DNA of 64,000 nt from Streptomyces coeruleorubidus (GCF_028885415.1 NZ_CP118527.1:1798001-1862000); one strand, 5' to 3'. Numbered from the stretch's first letter, positions 8,737 to 21,110 are shown. Notes: generated from the sequence alone by a model not told the origin. Program-made: numbers and translations.

Positions 8737-9582
8737 GTGGTCAGCCAGGAACAGCGGCGGCGTCAGCTCGCCCGTGAGAAGTACTTGCGGCAGCAGCAGC
8801 GACGCACTGACGCACGGCGCAAGGCCCGTATCCGCAACTCCGTGATCGCCTCGGTTGTGGGCGTGGTCGTGGTGCTCTCCGTGTCGGTCTATCTGACCAA
8901 GCCGTTCGAGGACGACGGCAAGAAGGAGAACGCGGGAGCGGAGGTCACCCCGAGCGCCTCGCCCAGCAAGGCCCCGGATCCGTGTGAGAAGCCCGCCGCT
9001 GGCAAGGTCAAGTCGGAGACCTGGAAGAAGGAACCGGCGATGACGATCGACGAGTCGGCGAAGTACACGATGAAGCTGGACACGACCTGCGGCGAAATAG
9101 ACATCGCGCTGAAGGCGTCGGCGGCCCCGCACACCGTCAACTCGTTCAACTTCCTCGCCGGCAAGGGCTACTTCGACCACAGCAAGTGCCACCGGCTCAC
9201 CAGCCAGAACATCTACGTCCTCCAGTGCGGCGACCCGCAGGGCACCGGCATGGGCGGCCCCGGCTACACGATCCCGGACGAGAATCTGAAGGACAAGAGC
9301 CTCAAGGGCGGGGTGTATCCGGCGGGCACGGTCGCGATGGCGAACCAGTACAACGCCCAGACGAAGCAGGGCCGCAACAGCGGCGGCAGCCAGTTCTTCC
9401 TCGTCTACCAGGACAGTCAGCTGCCGCCCGACTACACACCGTTCGGAACGGTGTCCGAGGCGGGCATGAAGGTCCTCAAGAAAATCGCCGACGCCGGAGC
9501 CGAGGCCCCGGACCCTCAGACGGGCAACACGGCACCCAACGCGACGGTCGTGATCAACAAGGCCACGGTCACCAAATCCTGA
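8737..9582 (+). CDS. Membrane-anchored peptidyl-prolyl cis-trans isomerase (cyclophilin type)
   Basis: A 281-aa protein. An Arg/Gln-rich cytoplasmic N-terminus precedes a single transmembrane helix at about residues 34-54, then a Lys/Glu/Pro linker and a cyclophilin domain from about residue 105. The catalytic arginine sits in KCHRLT and the domain signature in GGSQFFLVYQDS. The substrate groove segment NIYVLQCGDPQGTG differs from the usual FMIQGGD, retaining the Gln and Gly-Asp, so activity is likely but the pocket is atypical. Start is GTG with a strong GAGGAGAG ribosome binding site. It probably assists folding of exported proteins. In this locus family it sits between the MBL protein and relA. 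Confidence 0.92.
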   Translation: MVSQEQRRRQLAREKYLRQQQRRTDARRKARIRNSVIASVVGVVVVLSVSVYLTKPFEDDGKKENAGAEVTPSASPSKAPDPCEKPAAGKVKSETWKKEPAMTIDESAKYTMKLDTTCGEIDIALKASAAPHTVNSFNFLAGKGYFDHSKCHRLTSQNIYVLQCGDPQGTGMGGPGYTIPDENLKDKSLKGGVYPAGTVAMANQYNAQTKQGRNSGGSQFFLVYQDSQLPPDYTPFGTVSEAGMKVLKKIADAGAEAPDPQTGNTAPNATVVINKATVTKS

Positions 9583-9718
9583 CCCTCAACTGCGTAATTT
9601 CGGTCGCGCGGGATGCGGACAGGCCCCCCGCCGGTCGCCTATGTTGGCCGTGACGAAACTGTGGACGATGCCCGGGGGAGCTTCAGGCCCCTCGCAGGCA
9701 TCATGTGGAGGAGGCGCT

Positions 9719-10948
9719 GTGAGCAGCGACCCGTGGGGCCGCGTCGACGAGACGGGGACCGTGTACGTGCGTACGGCCGACGGCGAGCAGGTCGTCGGTT
9801 CCTGGCAGGCAGGCTCCCCCGAGGAGGCGCTGGCCTATTTCGAGCGCAAGTACGAGGGCCTGGTTGTCGAGATCGGCCTCCTCGAGAAGCGAGTGAAGAC
9901 CACCGACCTGTCGGCGAAGGACGCCCAGGCCGCCATCGACCACATCCGGGAGCAGGTCGACGCGCACCACGCGGTGGGCGACCTGGACGCCCTGCGGGTC
10001 CGGCTGGACAAGCTCACCGAGTTGGTGGAGGCGCGCCGCGAGGAGCGCAAGGCGCAGCGGGCGAAGCAGTCCGACGAGGCGCGCAAGGCCAAGGAGGCGC
10101 TGGTCGCCGAGGCGGAGGAGCTGTCGCAGTCCGACCAGTGGCGGGCGGCCGGTGAGCGGCTGCGGGCCCTGGTGGACACCTGGAAGGGTCTGCCGCGTCT
10201 GGACCGCAAGTCCGACGACGAGCTGTGGCACCGGTTCTCGCACGCGCGGTCGGCGTTCTCCAAGCGGCGCAAGCAGCACTTCGCGCAGCTGGACGCCCAG
10301 CGCGAGGATGCGCGACGGATCAAGGAGCGGCTGGTCGCCGAGGCCGAGGCGCTGTCGAACTCGACGGACTGGGGTGCGACGGCCGCGCGCTACCGCGAGC
10401 TGATGGCCGAGTGGAAGGCCGCCGGTCGCGCCCAGCGCGAACACGAGGACGACCTGTGGAACCGCTTCCGCGGCGCCCAGGACGTCTTCTTCGCCGCGCG
10501 CAGCTCGGTCTTCGCCGAGCGGGACGCCGAGCAGGCGGAGAACCTGAAGCTCAAGGAGGAGCTGGCCGAGGAGGCCGAGAAGCTCCTGCCGATCACGGAT
10601 CTGAAGGCCTCCCGGGCCGCGTTCCGTTCGATCAACGAGCGCTGGGAGGCCATCGGTCATGTGCCGCGCGACGCCCGGCCCAAGGTCGAGGGCCGTATGC
10701 ACGCCGTCGAGCGGGCCCTCCAGGAGGCGGAGGAGGCCGAGTGGCGCCGGACGAACCCGGAGGCACGCGCGCGTGCCGAGGGTCTGACCGGTCAGCTCCA
10801 GGCCGCCGTGGACAAGCTGAGGGGGCAGATCGAGCAGGCCCGGGCGCAGGGCAACAACGCCAAGGCCGACAAGCTCGAGCGTGAGCTCGAGGGCCGCCAG
10901 GCGCTGCTGGACCAGGCGCTGAAGGGTCTCCAGGAGTTCGGAGGCTGA
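9719..10948 (+). CDS. DUF349 domain-containing protein
   Basis: A 409-aa, highly charged, largely helical protein with several DUF349 repeats. The W-(6-10)-LW-x-R-F pattern recurs (WKGLPRLDRKSDDELWHRFS, then WKAAGRAQREHEDDLWNRF, then a degenerate third copy), followed by a C-terminal coiled coil. The function is unknown; the family is conserved next to relA in actinobacteria. The start is the GTG at VSSDPWGRVDETG, with GGAGGAGG six bases upstream. The open frame extends further upstream, but that region holds the leader. Confidence 0.9.
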   Translation: MSSDPWGRVDETGTVYVRTADGEQVVGSWQAGSPEEALAYFERKYEGLVVEIGLLEKRVKTTDLSAKDAQAAIDHIREQVDAHHAVGDLDALRVRLDKLTELVEARREERKAQRAKQSDEARKAKEALVAEAEELSQSDQWRAAGERLRALVDTWKGLPRLDRKSDDELWHRFSHARSAFSKRRKQHFAQLDAQREDARRIKERLVAEAEALSNSTDWGATAARYRELMAEWKAAGRAQREHEDDLWNRFRGAQDVFFAARSSVFAERDAEQAENLKLKEELAEEAEKLLPITDLKASRAAFRSINERWEAIGHVPRDARPKVEGRMHAVERALQEAEEAEWRRTNPEARARAEGLTGQLQAAVDKLRGQIEQARAQGNNAKADKLERELEGRQALLDQALKGLQEFGG

Positions 10949-10958
10949 TCAACCGGCT

Positions 10959-11000
10959 GAAAGGGGGGCTCCCGTACACGTCGTACGGGAGCCCCCTTTC
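10959..11000. terminator. Strong bidirectional terminator
   Basis: A near-perfect stem of about 18 bp (10959-10977 with 10983-11000, one bulged G, 5-base loop) lies between the convergent ends of the DUF349 gene and relA. A run of A and T flanks each side, giving a short T-tract in both directions. Confidence 0.85.
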
Positions 11001-11020
11001 GCGTGTGGCGCTACGGATTG

Positions 11021-13534
<2,514 letters not shown>

Positions 13535-13728
13535 GAGGGCTCCTCGTGCGCGATCCGGGTCCCCCGGTCAGGCTCCGGAGACCCCATGGTAGCCATCCTG
13601 GGCCCCAGGATCGCCTTCAGGCCAATGTGAGGACCGTCTACCCGAGAAACGCGAGAGGCGGGCGCCGGATTCCTCCGGGCCCGCCTCCGCGGTGTCGTGC
13701 CGGTGTTCACCGGGCTGCTGTGGGCTTT

Positions 13729-14268
13729 CTAGACCGTGAGCAGCGCCTCCAGCGGGGCACCGTTCAGAGCCGGTTCCAGGCGGGCGCGGCCGCTCAGGAA
13801 GCCGAGCTCCATGAGGACGGCGAGACCCGCGACCTCGGCGCCGGCCCGGCGGATGAGCTGGATCGAGGCCTCGGCGGTGCCGCCGGTGGCGAGGACGTCG
13901 TCGACGACCAGGACGCGGTCGTCGGCGGTCAGGTCCTCGGCGTGCACCTCGATCTCCGCCGAGCCGTACTCCAGGTCGTAGGCCTGGGCGAGGGTGGCTC
14001 CGGGGAGCTTGCCCGCCTTGCGTACGGGGATGAAGCCGAGGCCGGCGCGAACGGCGACCGGGGCGCCGAGGATGAAGCCCCGGGCCTCCAGGCCGACGAT
14101 CTTGGTGGCACCGGTGCGCTCGGCGATCTCGGCGAGGGCGTCGGTGAGCGCGGTGAATGCCGCCGGGTCCGCCAGGAGCGGGGTGATGTCCTTGAACATC
14201 ACGCCCGGCTCCGGGTAGTCCGCCACGTCCCTGATGCGGCTGAGCAGCAGCTCCCTGATGTCGGTCAT
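13729..14268 (-). CDS. apt: Adenine phosphoribosyltransferase
   Basis: A 179-aa purine-salvage enzyme converting adenine and PRPP to AMP. The 13-residue PRPP-binding motif VLVVDDVLATGGT is present, as are the adenine-recognition stretch VGLEARGFILG and a N-terminal PEPGVMFKDITPLL typical of Apt. I chose the ATG at MTDIRELLLSRIRD, which overlaps the secF stop by 4 bases (ATGA). The gene is translationally coupled to secDF, an arrangement conserved in actinobacteria. Confidence 0.96.
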   Translation of the reverse strand: MTDIRELLLSRIRDVADYPEPGVMFKDITPLLADPAAFTALTDALAEIAERTGATKIVGLEARGFILGAPVAVRAGLGFIPVRKAGKLPGATLAQAYDLEYGSAEIEVHAEDLTADDRVLVVDDVLATGGTAEASIQLIRRAGAEVAGLAVLMELGFLSGRARLEPALNGAPLEALLTV

Positions 14269-15380
14269 CGGCGCTTCCCCGAGGGACGGCCACGGCCACG
14301 AGTGCGGGACGCGGGCTGGTTGCGCGGGCCGACGACCGCGGGTGCGGCGTCCTCGGGCTCGCCGTCGTAGGACTCGTCCTCGCCGTGGACCTCGGTGTCG
14401 CCCTTGGCGGCGGACTGGGCCCGCTTGGCGAGGACGCGCTTCCTCAGGGCCTTCATCTGCGGCTCGCGCTCCTTGAGGTCGGCGACGAGCGGCGTGGCGA
14501 TGAAGATCGAGGAGTACGCACCGGCGGCCAGGCCGACGAACAGCGACAGCGAGATGTCGTTCAGCATGCCGGCGCCGAGGACACCGCCACCGATGAACAG
14601 CAGGCCCGCCACCGGCAGCAGCGCGACCACCGTGGTGTTGACCGAGCGGACCAGGGTGCTGTTGATCGAGCGGTTGGCGATGTCGCTGTAGGTCCAGCGG
14701 GTCTGTTTGGTGATGTCCTTCGTCTGTTCCTTGAGGCTGTCGAAGACCACGACCGTGTCGTAGAGCGAGTAGCCGAGGATGGTCAGCAGACCGATCACCG
14801 TGCCCGGTGTGACCTCGAAGCCGACGAGGGCGTAGATGCCGACCGTGATGGTGATGTCGTGGATCAGTGCGACGAACGCGGCGAGCGCCATGCGCCACTC
14901 GAAGGCGATCGCCAGGTAGATCACCACGAGGACCAGGAAGATTCCCAGGCCCTGCCAGGCCTTGTTCGCGATCTGCTCGCCCCAGCTGGGGCCGACCAGT
15001 TCGGCGTTGATCTGCTCCGAGTCGACCTTGAGGTCGTCGGCGAGCGTGTTCTTGATCTTGTTCGCCGCGTCGGTGTCGATGCCGGCGACCTGGATGCGCA
15101 GGCTGCCGTCACCCAGCTTCTGGACGATCGCGTCGTGGCCGGAGGCCTGTTCCGCGTACTCCTCCGCCTGCGACACCGAAGCGCTGGTGTTCTTCGGGGT
15201 GTTGAAGACGGCGCCACCCTCGAACTCGATGCCCATGTTCAGGCCGCGGACCGCCAGGCCGACGATGGCCGTGATGGTGATCAGGATGGACAGGCCGTAC
15301 CAGATCTTGCGGTTCTTGACGAAGTCGTAGCCGACCTCGCCACGGTGCAGCCGGGCGCCGAGGTTGCCGAGTTTCGACAT
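14265..15380 (-). CDS. secF: Protein-export membrane protein SecF
   Basis: A 371-aa RND-fold subunit of SecDF, which uses the proton gradient to complete Sec-dependent export. One N-terminal transmembrane helix follows the KIWYGLSIL segment. A periplasmic domain comes next, then five C-terminal helices, including FVALIHDITITVGIYALVG and the conserved GYSLYDTVVVFD. The cytoplasmic C-terminus is extended and basic (ends near GRGRPSGKRR). The ATG lies 1 base after the secD stop. Confidence 0.96.
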   Translation of the reverse strand: MSKLGNLGARLHRGEVGYDFVKNRKIWYGLSILITITAIVGLAVRGLNMGIEFEGGAVFNTPKNTSASVSQAEEYAEQASGHDAIVQKLGDGSLRIQVAGIDTDAANKIKNTLADDLKVDSEQINAELVGPSWGEQIANKAWQGLGIFLVLVVIYLAIAFEWRMALAAFVALIHDITITVGIYALVGFEVTPGTVIGLLTILGYSLYDTVVVFDSLKEQTKDITKQTRWTYSDIANRSINSTLVRSVNTTVVALLPVAGLLFIGGGVLGAGMLNDISLSLFVGLAAGAYSSIFIATPLVADLKEREPQMKALRKRVLAKRAQSAAKGDTEVHGEDESYDGEPEDAAPAVVGPRNQPASRTRGRGRPSGKRR

Positions 15381-15381
15381 C

Positions 15382-17142
15382 TCAGGCCTCCTTGGGGTCG
15401 ACGGGGACGGCGGGACGGCGGGTACGGCGCAGCGGTGGCTGCGCGCCCAGGCTCTTCGGGTCGAGGCCGGACCACTTGTGGCCGTTCGCGAAGAACGGGC
15501 GGCGGGCCATCAGCGTCAGCAGCGGCTTGGTGAAGAGGAACACGACGACCACGTCCAGCAGGGTGGTCAGGCCGAGCGTGAACGCGAAGCCCTGGACCTT
15601 GCCGACGGTGACGATGAAGAGCACCGCGGCGGCGAGGAACGACACGAAGTCGGAGACCAGGATGGTGCGCCGGGCACGCGGCCAGGCCCGCTCGACGGCG
15701 GGGCGCAGCGAGCGGCCCTCCCGGATCTCGTCGCGGACGCGTTCGAAGTACACGATGAACGAGTCCGCGGTGATGCCGATCGCGACGATGGCACCGCACA
15801 CGGCCGGCAGGTTCAGCGCAAAGCCGATGGTCGGGCCGAGCAGGGCCATGAGCGTGTACGTGAGCGCGGCGGACACCAGCAGCGAGAGGATCGCGATGAA
15901 CGACAGGCCGCGGTAGTAGGCCAGCAGATAGATGACGACCAGCGCGAGACCGATCGCGCCTGCGATCAGGCCGGCGTTCAGCTGGTCACCGCCCAGCGCG
16001 GCGGTCACCGTCGTCATGCTGTCCACCTTGAAGGTCAGCGGCAGCGCACCGTACGACAGCATGTTGGAGAGGTCCTGGGCGGACTGCTGGGTGAAGTTGC
16101 CGGAGATCTCGGCGTTGCCGCCGGTCAGCGCCTGCTTCACGTACGGGTCGGAGACAACGTCACCGTCGAGAACGATCGCGAACTGGTTCTGCGGCGACTG
16201 GTTCTGCGCCAGCTTGCCGGTGATGTCCGCGAACTTCTTGGCGCCGCCGTCCGTGAAGTCCATCGTGACCGTCCAGCCCGCACCGGTCTGGGTGTTGAGG
16301 ACGGCCTGGGCCTTGTCGACGTCCGTGCCGTCGACCTCGGCGGGGCCGAGGATGTACTTCTGCCACTGGCCCTGCGAGTTCTGGCCGCAGGCCAGCGTCG
16401 GGGCGGAGGCCTTGACGCCGTCGCCCACGGTGGAGCGGGTCTTCTCGTTGGTGCAGTCGAGCTTGGCGTACTGCTCCTGCAGCTTGCTCGCGTCGTCACC
16501 GGCCGTGCCGCCGGTCGCGGACGGGGAGGGGCTGGCCTTCCCCTTGTCCGAGGCGCTCGCGGACGGCGTCGCGTCGGCCTTCAGCGCGTCGGTGACCGCG
16601 CGGCCCTGCGTGCTGGGAGAGGCGGACGGGGACGCGGATCCCTTGTCGGTGGCCTCCGGCTTGTCGGTGGCCTTGCCGGACGGCTGGCCCGAGGGGCTGC
16701 CCGTGGGGCTCGGTGACGGGGCCGTGCCGCCGCCGGAGACCTCGGTGGCGATGACCGGGCGGAAGTAGAGCTTCGCGGTGGTGCCGACCTGCTTGCGGGC
16801 CTGCTCGGAGTTCGTGCCCTTGGGGATGTTGACGACGATGTTGTCGCGACCCTGCGTCTGGACCTCGGACTCCGAGACGCCCAGACCGTTGACACGGCGC
16901 TCCATGATGGAGACGGCCGTGTCCATGTTGGTCTTGTTGATCGCCTCCTCGTTGCCGGCCTCGGGCACTGCGCGGAGCGTGATGCTCGTACCGCCGGCCA
17001 GGTCGATGCCGAGACGCGGGGTGGTGTGCCCCGAGGCGAACATCCCACCGGTGAGCGCCGCGATGGCGATCAGGATCAGGGCCAGCGAGCGCCCCGGCTT
17101 GCTCTGGGCGCTCGCGCTCCGGCCCTTTTTAGGTGTGGCCAC
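15382..17142 (-). CDS. secD: Protein translocase subunit SecD
   Basis: A 586-aa RND-type partner of SecF. An N-terminal transmembrane helix is followed by LGIDLAGGTSITLRA, the SecD signature, then a large periplasmic domain, and six transmembrane helices including the D519-equivalent region AIGITADSFIVYFERVRDE. The first periplasmic domain carries an insertion of about 80 residues (~137-217) made mostly of Ser, Pro, Ala, Thr, Lys and Asp, which most bacterial SecD proteins lack. The start is GTG. Confidence 0.96.
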   Translation of the reverse strand: MATPKKGRSASAQSKPGRSLALILIAIAALTGGMFASGHTTPRLGIDLAGGTSITLRAVPEAGNEEAINKTNMDTAVSIMERRVNGLGVSESEVQTQGRDNIVVNIPKGTNSEQARKQVGTTAKLYFRPVIATEVSGGGTAPSPSPTGSPSGQPSGKATDKPEATDKGSASPSASPSTQGRAVTDALKADATPSASASDKGKASPSPSATGGTAGDDASKLQEQYAKLDCTNEKTRSTVGDGVKASAPTLACGQNSQGQWQKYILGPAEVDGTDVDKAQAVLNTQTGAGWTVTMDFTDGGAKKFADITGKLAQNQSPQNQFAIVLDGDVVSDPYVKQALTGGNAEISGNFTQQSAQDLSNMLSYGALPLTFKVDSMTTVTAALGGDQLNAGLIAGAIGLALVVIYLLAYYRGLSFIAILSLLVSAALTYTLMALLGPTIGFALNLPAVCGAIVAIGITADSFIVYFERVRDEIREGRSLRPAVERAWPRARRTILVSDFVSFLAAAVLFIVTVGKVQGFAFTLGLTTLLDVVVVFLFTKPLLTLMARRPFFANGHKWSGLDPKSLGAQPPLRRTRRPAVPVDPKEA

Positions 17143-17283
17143 CTTCTCGTACTCCCTCTCGGGCCGCCTCGCTCCGGATCGGCGGACGGGCGGCCATCAC
17201 ATGGTGTCGGGACTCCGTAGCGAGCCGGTCGTGTCCCGGGGTGCGCGGGCCGTCGGGTCGGGCCCGCGCACCCCGGGACGCGA

Positions 17284-17781
17284 CTACTTCGCCTCGGAGT
17301 CGCCGTCGGTCTTCTTCGGCTCTTCGTCCGTCTTCGCCTCGCCGGCCGGGGCGTCGTCGGCCGGCTCGTCGGCCGCGTCCTTCTTGCCGAGGTCGACGGC
17401 CTTGTCGTCAGCGGTGGCGTCGGCGGCGGAGTCACCGGTCTCGGTGAGGGAGGAGGCGTCGTCCGGGACGATGTCGGCGTCGGACTTCAGGTCGTGCTCG
17501 ACGCCGTGGACGATGCGGTTGTACTCGTCGTCGGTGAGGACGGCGCCGATGGCGTTCTTGGCGAAGAGGAGCTCGACGCCCGGTCCGGCGTCGACGAGGA
17601 CGGTGTCCTCGTTCACCTCCTTGACCGTGGCGTACATGCCCCCGATGGTGCGGACACCGCTGCCGGGCTGCATTTGGTTCCGCATCTCCACGGCCTGCTG
17701 CTGCTTCTTCTTGGCCGACCGGGTCATCAGGAACATGGCCCCGATGAGCACGATGAACGGGAGGAGGGTCAGGAGACTCAC
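17284..17781 (-). CDS. yajC: Preprotein translocase subunit YajC
   Basis: A 165-aa accessory subunit of SecDF. The N-terminal transmembrane helix (LLTLLPFIVLIGAMFLMTR) is followed by the YajC core with MQPGSGVRTIGGMYATVKEV. The last 75 residues form a very acidic, low-complexity tail rich in Asp, Glu, Ala and Lys, well beyond the ~110 aa of enterobacterial YajC. Start is GTG. It leads into secD after a 141-base gap and probably heads the yajC-secD-secF-apt transcript. Confidence 0.93.
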   Translation of the reverse strand: MSLLTLLPFIVLIGAMFLMTRSAKKKQQQAVEMRNQMQPGSGVRTIGGMYATVKEVNEDTVLVDAGPGVELLFAKNAIGAVLTDDEYNRIVHGVEHDLKSDADIVPDDASSLTETGDSAADATADDKAVDLGKKDAADEPADDAPAGEAKTDEEPKKTDGDSEAK

Positions 17782-17966
17782 GGGTCGGTACTTCCTTCAC
17801 ACGACCGCGCTGTGAGCGGCCAGATGGTTGGGGGTGTGTACACCGCCGACAAAGGCGGCATCGGCGGAGTCTAAGCGAGTCCGCGCGCATGGAACAACGC
17901 TCAGCATGGCACCGGGGTTCCTGCTCCGGCCACTGGCCTCGCCGTCGCGGAGCCGTGACGGCGCCG

Positions 17967-19037
17967 TCACGCCCCGAACAGGTCCTGTTGTCCGTTTCCG
18001 GCGGTCTGGGAGCGGGGCGGGGTGAGGCCGAGATGCGCCCATGCGGCGGGAGTGGCGACCCGGCCGCGCGGGGTGCGGGCCAGGAGTCCCTCCCGTACCA
18101 GGAAGGGCTCGGCGACCTCCTCCACGGTCTCACGCTCCTCCCCCACCGCGACCGCGAGCGTGGACAGGCCGACGGGGCCGCCGCCGAACAGCTTGAGCAG
18201 GGCTTCCAGCACGGCCCGGTCGAGGCGGTCGAGGCCGCGGGCGTCCACCTCGTAGACGGCGAGGGCGGCCTCGGCGATGTCCTTGGTGATCAGTCCGTCG
18301 GCCTTGACCTGCGCGTAGTCCCGGACGCGGCGCAGCAGACGGTTGGCGATGCGGGGCGTGCCGCGGGAGCGGCCGGCGATCTCGGCGGCGCCGTCCGGCT
18401 CGATCTCGACCTCGAGGAGGTCCGCGGAGCGGTGGATGACCCGTTCCAGCTCGGCCGGTTCGTAGAACTCCATGTGGGCGGTGAAGCCGAAGCGGTCGCG
18501 CAGCGGGGGCGGCAGCAGGCCGGCGCGGGTGGTGGCGCCGACCAGGGTGAAGGGGGGCAGCTCCAGCGGGATGGCGGTGGCGCCCGGGCCCTTGCCGACG
18601 ATGACGTCGACGCGGAAGTCCTCCATCGCCATGTACAGCATCTCCTCGGCGGGCCGGGACATGCGGTGGATCTCGTCGAGGAAGAGGACCTCGCCCTCCT
18701 GCAGGGAGGACAGGATCGCGGCGAGGTCGCCGGCGTGCTGGATGGCGGGGCCCGATGTGATGCGGATGGGGGCGCCCATCTCGGCCGCGATGATCATCGA
18801 CAGCGTGGTCTTGCCGAGGCCGGGGGCGCCGGAGAGCAGCACGTGGTCGGCGGTGGCGCCACGCGCGCGTGCGGCGCGCAGGACGAGGTCGAGCTGCTCG
18901 CGGACCTTCTCCTGGCCGATGAACTCGCCCAGGTCCTTGGGTCGCAGGGCGGCCTCCACGGCCTGGTCCTCGCGGTCGGCGGACGCACCGACGAGCCGCT
19001 CGGCGGCATCGGCGTCGGTCGTGTCGTCCCAGTTCAT
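17967..19037 (-). CDS. ruvB: Holliday junction branch-migration helicase RuvB
   Basis: A 356-aa AAA+ motor of the RuvAB complex. It carries [18 protein letters not shown], Walker [10 protein letters not shown], Walker [10 protein letters not shown], the sensor [10 protein letters not shown], and the winged-helix C-terminal domain with [11 protein letters not shown]. The ATG at [15 protein letters not shown] is 25 bases after ruvA. It is the last gene of the ruvC-ruvA-ruvB operon. Confidence 0.97.
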   Translation of the reverse strand: MNWDDTTDADAAERLVGASADREDQAVEAALRPKDLGEFIGQEKVREQLDLVLRAARARGATADHVLLSGAPGLGKTTLSMIIAAEMGAPIRITSGPAIQHAGDLAAILSSLQEGEVLFLDEIHRMSRPAEEMLYMAMEDFRVDVIVGKGPGATAIPLELPPFTLVGATTRAGLLPPPLRDRFGFTAHMEFYEPAELERVIHRSADLLEVEIEPDGAAEIAGRSRGTPRIANRLLRRVRDYAQVKADGLITKDIAEAALAVYEVDARGLDRLDRAVLEALLKLFGGGPVGLSTLAVAVGEERETVEEVAEPFLVREGLLARTPRGRVATPAAWAHLGLTPPRSQTAGNGQQDLFGA

Positions 19038-19062
19038 GTGATGTGCCTCGGAGGTGTGGGGG

Positions 19063-19668
19063 TCAGCGGGCGCGGTTCAGAGTCTGGAGGGCGGCCTTCA
19101 GCAGCTGTCCCACCTGGGGCGTGCCCTCGGCGGCCTCGGCCTGCGGAGCGACGGCGCTCACGGCCTCGTCGGCATCCCGGGTCGCGTAGCCGAGGCCGAT
19201 CAGGGCGGCGTGCAGCTGGTCGCGCCAGCCCGCGCTGACGGCCGTGCCGACGGCGGGTGCGCCGACCGGCGCGCCGAGCCGGTCCTTCAGCTCCAGGAGC
19301 AGCTTCTGGGCGCCCTTCTTGCCGATGCCGGGGACCGCGGTGAGGGCCTTCTCGTCGCCGGTGGCGACGGCCCGGCGCAGGGCGTCGGGGCTGTGCACGG
19401 CGAGCATGGCCTGGGCCAGCCGGGGACCGACACCGCTGGCCGTCTGGAGCAGCTCGAAGACCTGCCGCTCGTCGTCGTCCGCGAAGCCGTACAGGGTGAG
19501 GGAGTCCTCCCGTACGACGAGGGACGTGTGCAGCTTGGCGGGCCGGCCCATACGGAGTGTGGACAGCGTGTTCGGCGTGCACTGGACGGCCATGCCGACG
19601 CCGCCGACCTCGACGACCGCGGCGTCGGGGGCGAGCGCGGCGACGGTGCCGCTGACGAAGGCGATCAT
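19063..19668 (-). CDS. ruvA: Holliday junction DNA-binding protein RuvA
   Basis: A 201-aa junction-binding tetramer subunit. The N-terminal OB fold starts [12 protein letters not shown]. Tandem helix-hairpin-helix motifs follow ([17 protein letters not shown] and [19 protein letters not shown]), then a flexible linker and domain III that contacts RuvB. The ATG overlaps the ruvC stop by 4 bases. Confidence 0.96.
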   Translation of the reverse strand: MIAFVSGTVAALAPDAAVVEVGGVGMAVQCTPNTLSTLRMGRPAKLHTSLVVREDSLTLYGFADDDERQVFELLQTASGVGPRLAQAMLAVHSPDALRRAVATGDEKALTAVPGIGKKGAQKLLLELKDRLGAPVGAPAVGTAVSAGWRDQLHAALIGLGYATRDADEAVSAVAPQAEAAEGTPQVGQLLKAALQTLNRAR

Positions 19669-20195
19669 GCCGTACGGCCTTTCGATGTGTGCAGGGCGAC
19701 GGCCTGCTGGAGTCGGTTCTGCGCGGGGGCGCGCCAGATGTGGCAGATGGCGAGGGCGAGGGCGTCGGCCGCGTCGGCGGGCTTGGGCGGTGCGCCGAGC
19801 CGGAGCAGGCGGGTGACCATCGCGCCCACCTGGGCCTTGTCGGCCCGGCCGCTGCCGGTGACGGCGGCCTTGACCTCGCTCGGGGTGTGCAGCGCCACGG
19901 GGATGCCGCGACGGGAGGCGCACAGCACGGCGACGGCGCTGGCCTGGGCGGTGCCCATCACCGTGCGGACGTTGTGCTGGCTGAAGACGCGCTCGACGGC
20001 GACGTATTCCGGCCGGTGTTCGTCCAGCCACTGTTCGATGCCCTGCTCGATGGCGACCAGGCGGTGGCCGAGGTCGGCGTCGGCCGGCGTACGGACGACG
20101 CCGACGCCGATCATGGTGAGCGGCCGTCCGGCGACGCCCTCGACCACGCCGACACCGCACCGGGTCAGTCCCGGGTCCACCCCCAGTACGCGCAC
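19665..20195 (-). CDS. ruvC: Crossover junction endodeoxyribonuclease RuvC
   Basis: A 176-aa Holliday-junction resolvase with an RNase H-like fold. The first catalytic aspartate is in [12 protein letters not shown], the second acidic residue in VAVERVFS, and the closing pair in [15 protein letters not shown]. The GTG at VRVLGVDPG is preceded at a spacing of six by GGGAGG, which decides this start over an upstream in-frame ATG. It opens the ruvCAB operon. Confidence 0.95.
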   Translation of the reverse strand: MRVLGVDPGLTRCGVGVVEGVAGRPLTMIGVGVVRTPADADLGHRLVAIEQGIEQWLDEHRPEYVAVERVFSQHNVRTVMGTAQASAVAVLCASRRGIPVALHTPSEVKAAVTGSGRADKAQVGAMVTRLLRLGAPPKPADAADALALAICHIWRAPAQNRLQQAVALHTSKGRTA

Positions 20196-20253
20196 GCGCG
20201 CCCTCCCTTTCATCGCCTGTTTGTGCAGGCTATCGGGTGCCACCGACAACGCG

Positions 20254-20284
20254 ACGGGCCGACGGGTGTGTCCCGTCGGCCCGT
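20254..20284 (-). terminator. Terminator downstream of yebC
   Basis: A perfect 13-bp stem (20254-20266 with 20272-20284, 5-base loop) lies 26 bases past the yebC stop and before ruvC, so yebC probably forms its own transcript. Confidence 0.75.
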
Positions 20285-20309
20285 TGGTCCTGCAAAGCCC
20301 GCGGCGGCG

Positions 20310-21062
20310 TTACGCGCCGACCTTCTCCATGACCTCGTCGCTGACGTCGAAGTTGGCGAAGACGTTCTGCACGTCGTCGCTGTCCTCGAGCGCGTCGATC
20401 AGCTTGAAGATCTTCTTGGCGCCCTCCTCGTCCAGCTCGACCTGCATGGTCGGGACGAAGTTGGCGTCGGCGGAGTCGTAGTCGATGCCCGCGTCCTGGA
20501 GGGCGGTGCGGACCGCGACCAGGTCGGTGGCCTCGCTGATGACCTCGAAGGTCTCGCCGAGGTCGTTGACCTCCTCGGCGCCCGCGTCGAGCACGGCGCC
20601 CAGCACGTCGTCCTCGGTCAGCTCGCCCTTGGGGACGATCACGACGCCCTTGCGGTTGAACAGGTACGACACCGAGCCGGGGTCGGCCATGGAGCCGCCG
20701 TTGCGGGTCATGGCGACGCGGACCTCGGAGGCGGCGCGGTTGCGGTTGTCGGTGAGGCACTCGATGAGCACCGCGACACCGTTCGGGCCGTAGCCCTCGT
20801 ACATGATCGTCTCGTAGTCGGCGCCGCCGGCCTCCAGGCCCGCGCCGCGCTTGACCGCGGAGTCGATGTTCTTGTTGGGGACCGACGACTTCTTCGCCTT
20901 CTGGATGGCGTCGTAGAGCGTCGGGTTGCCTTCGGGGTCGGCGCCGCCCATCCGGGCCGCCACCTCGATGTTCTTGATCAGCTTCGCGAAGAGCTTGCCG
21001 CGCTTGGCATCGATGACGGCCTTCTTGTGCTTCGTCGTGGCCCATTTAGAGTGGCCGGACAT
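20310..21062 (-). CDS. yebC: YebC/PmpR family protein
   Basis: A 250-aa protein of the YebC/TACO1 family, annotated as transcriptional regulators and in recent work linked to translation of difficult proline-rich stretches. The beginning [14 protein letters not shown] is the family hallmark, followed by [30 protein letters not shown] and [22 protein letters not shown]. The length is standard. It lies between pdxT and ruvC as in most actinobacteria. Confidence 0.96.
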   Translation of the reverse strand: MSGHSKWATTKHKKAVIDAKRGKLFAKLIKNIEVAARMGGADPEGNPTLYDAIQKAKKSSVPNKNIDSAVKRGAGLEAGGADYETIMYEGYGPNGVAVLIECLTDNRNRAASEVRVAMTRNGGSMADPGSVSYLFNRKGVVIVPKGELTEDDVLGAVLDAGAEEVNDLGETFEVISEATDLVAVRTALQDAGIDYDSADANFVPTMQVELDEEGAKKIFKLIDALEDSDDVQNVFANFDVSDEVMEKVGA

Positions 21063-21110
21063 CTGCCTGTCTCCTTCGCGTAACCCATCTCAGCAACGAA
21101 CGCAGGAATC

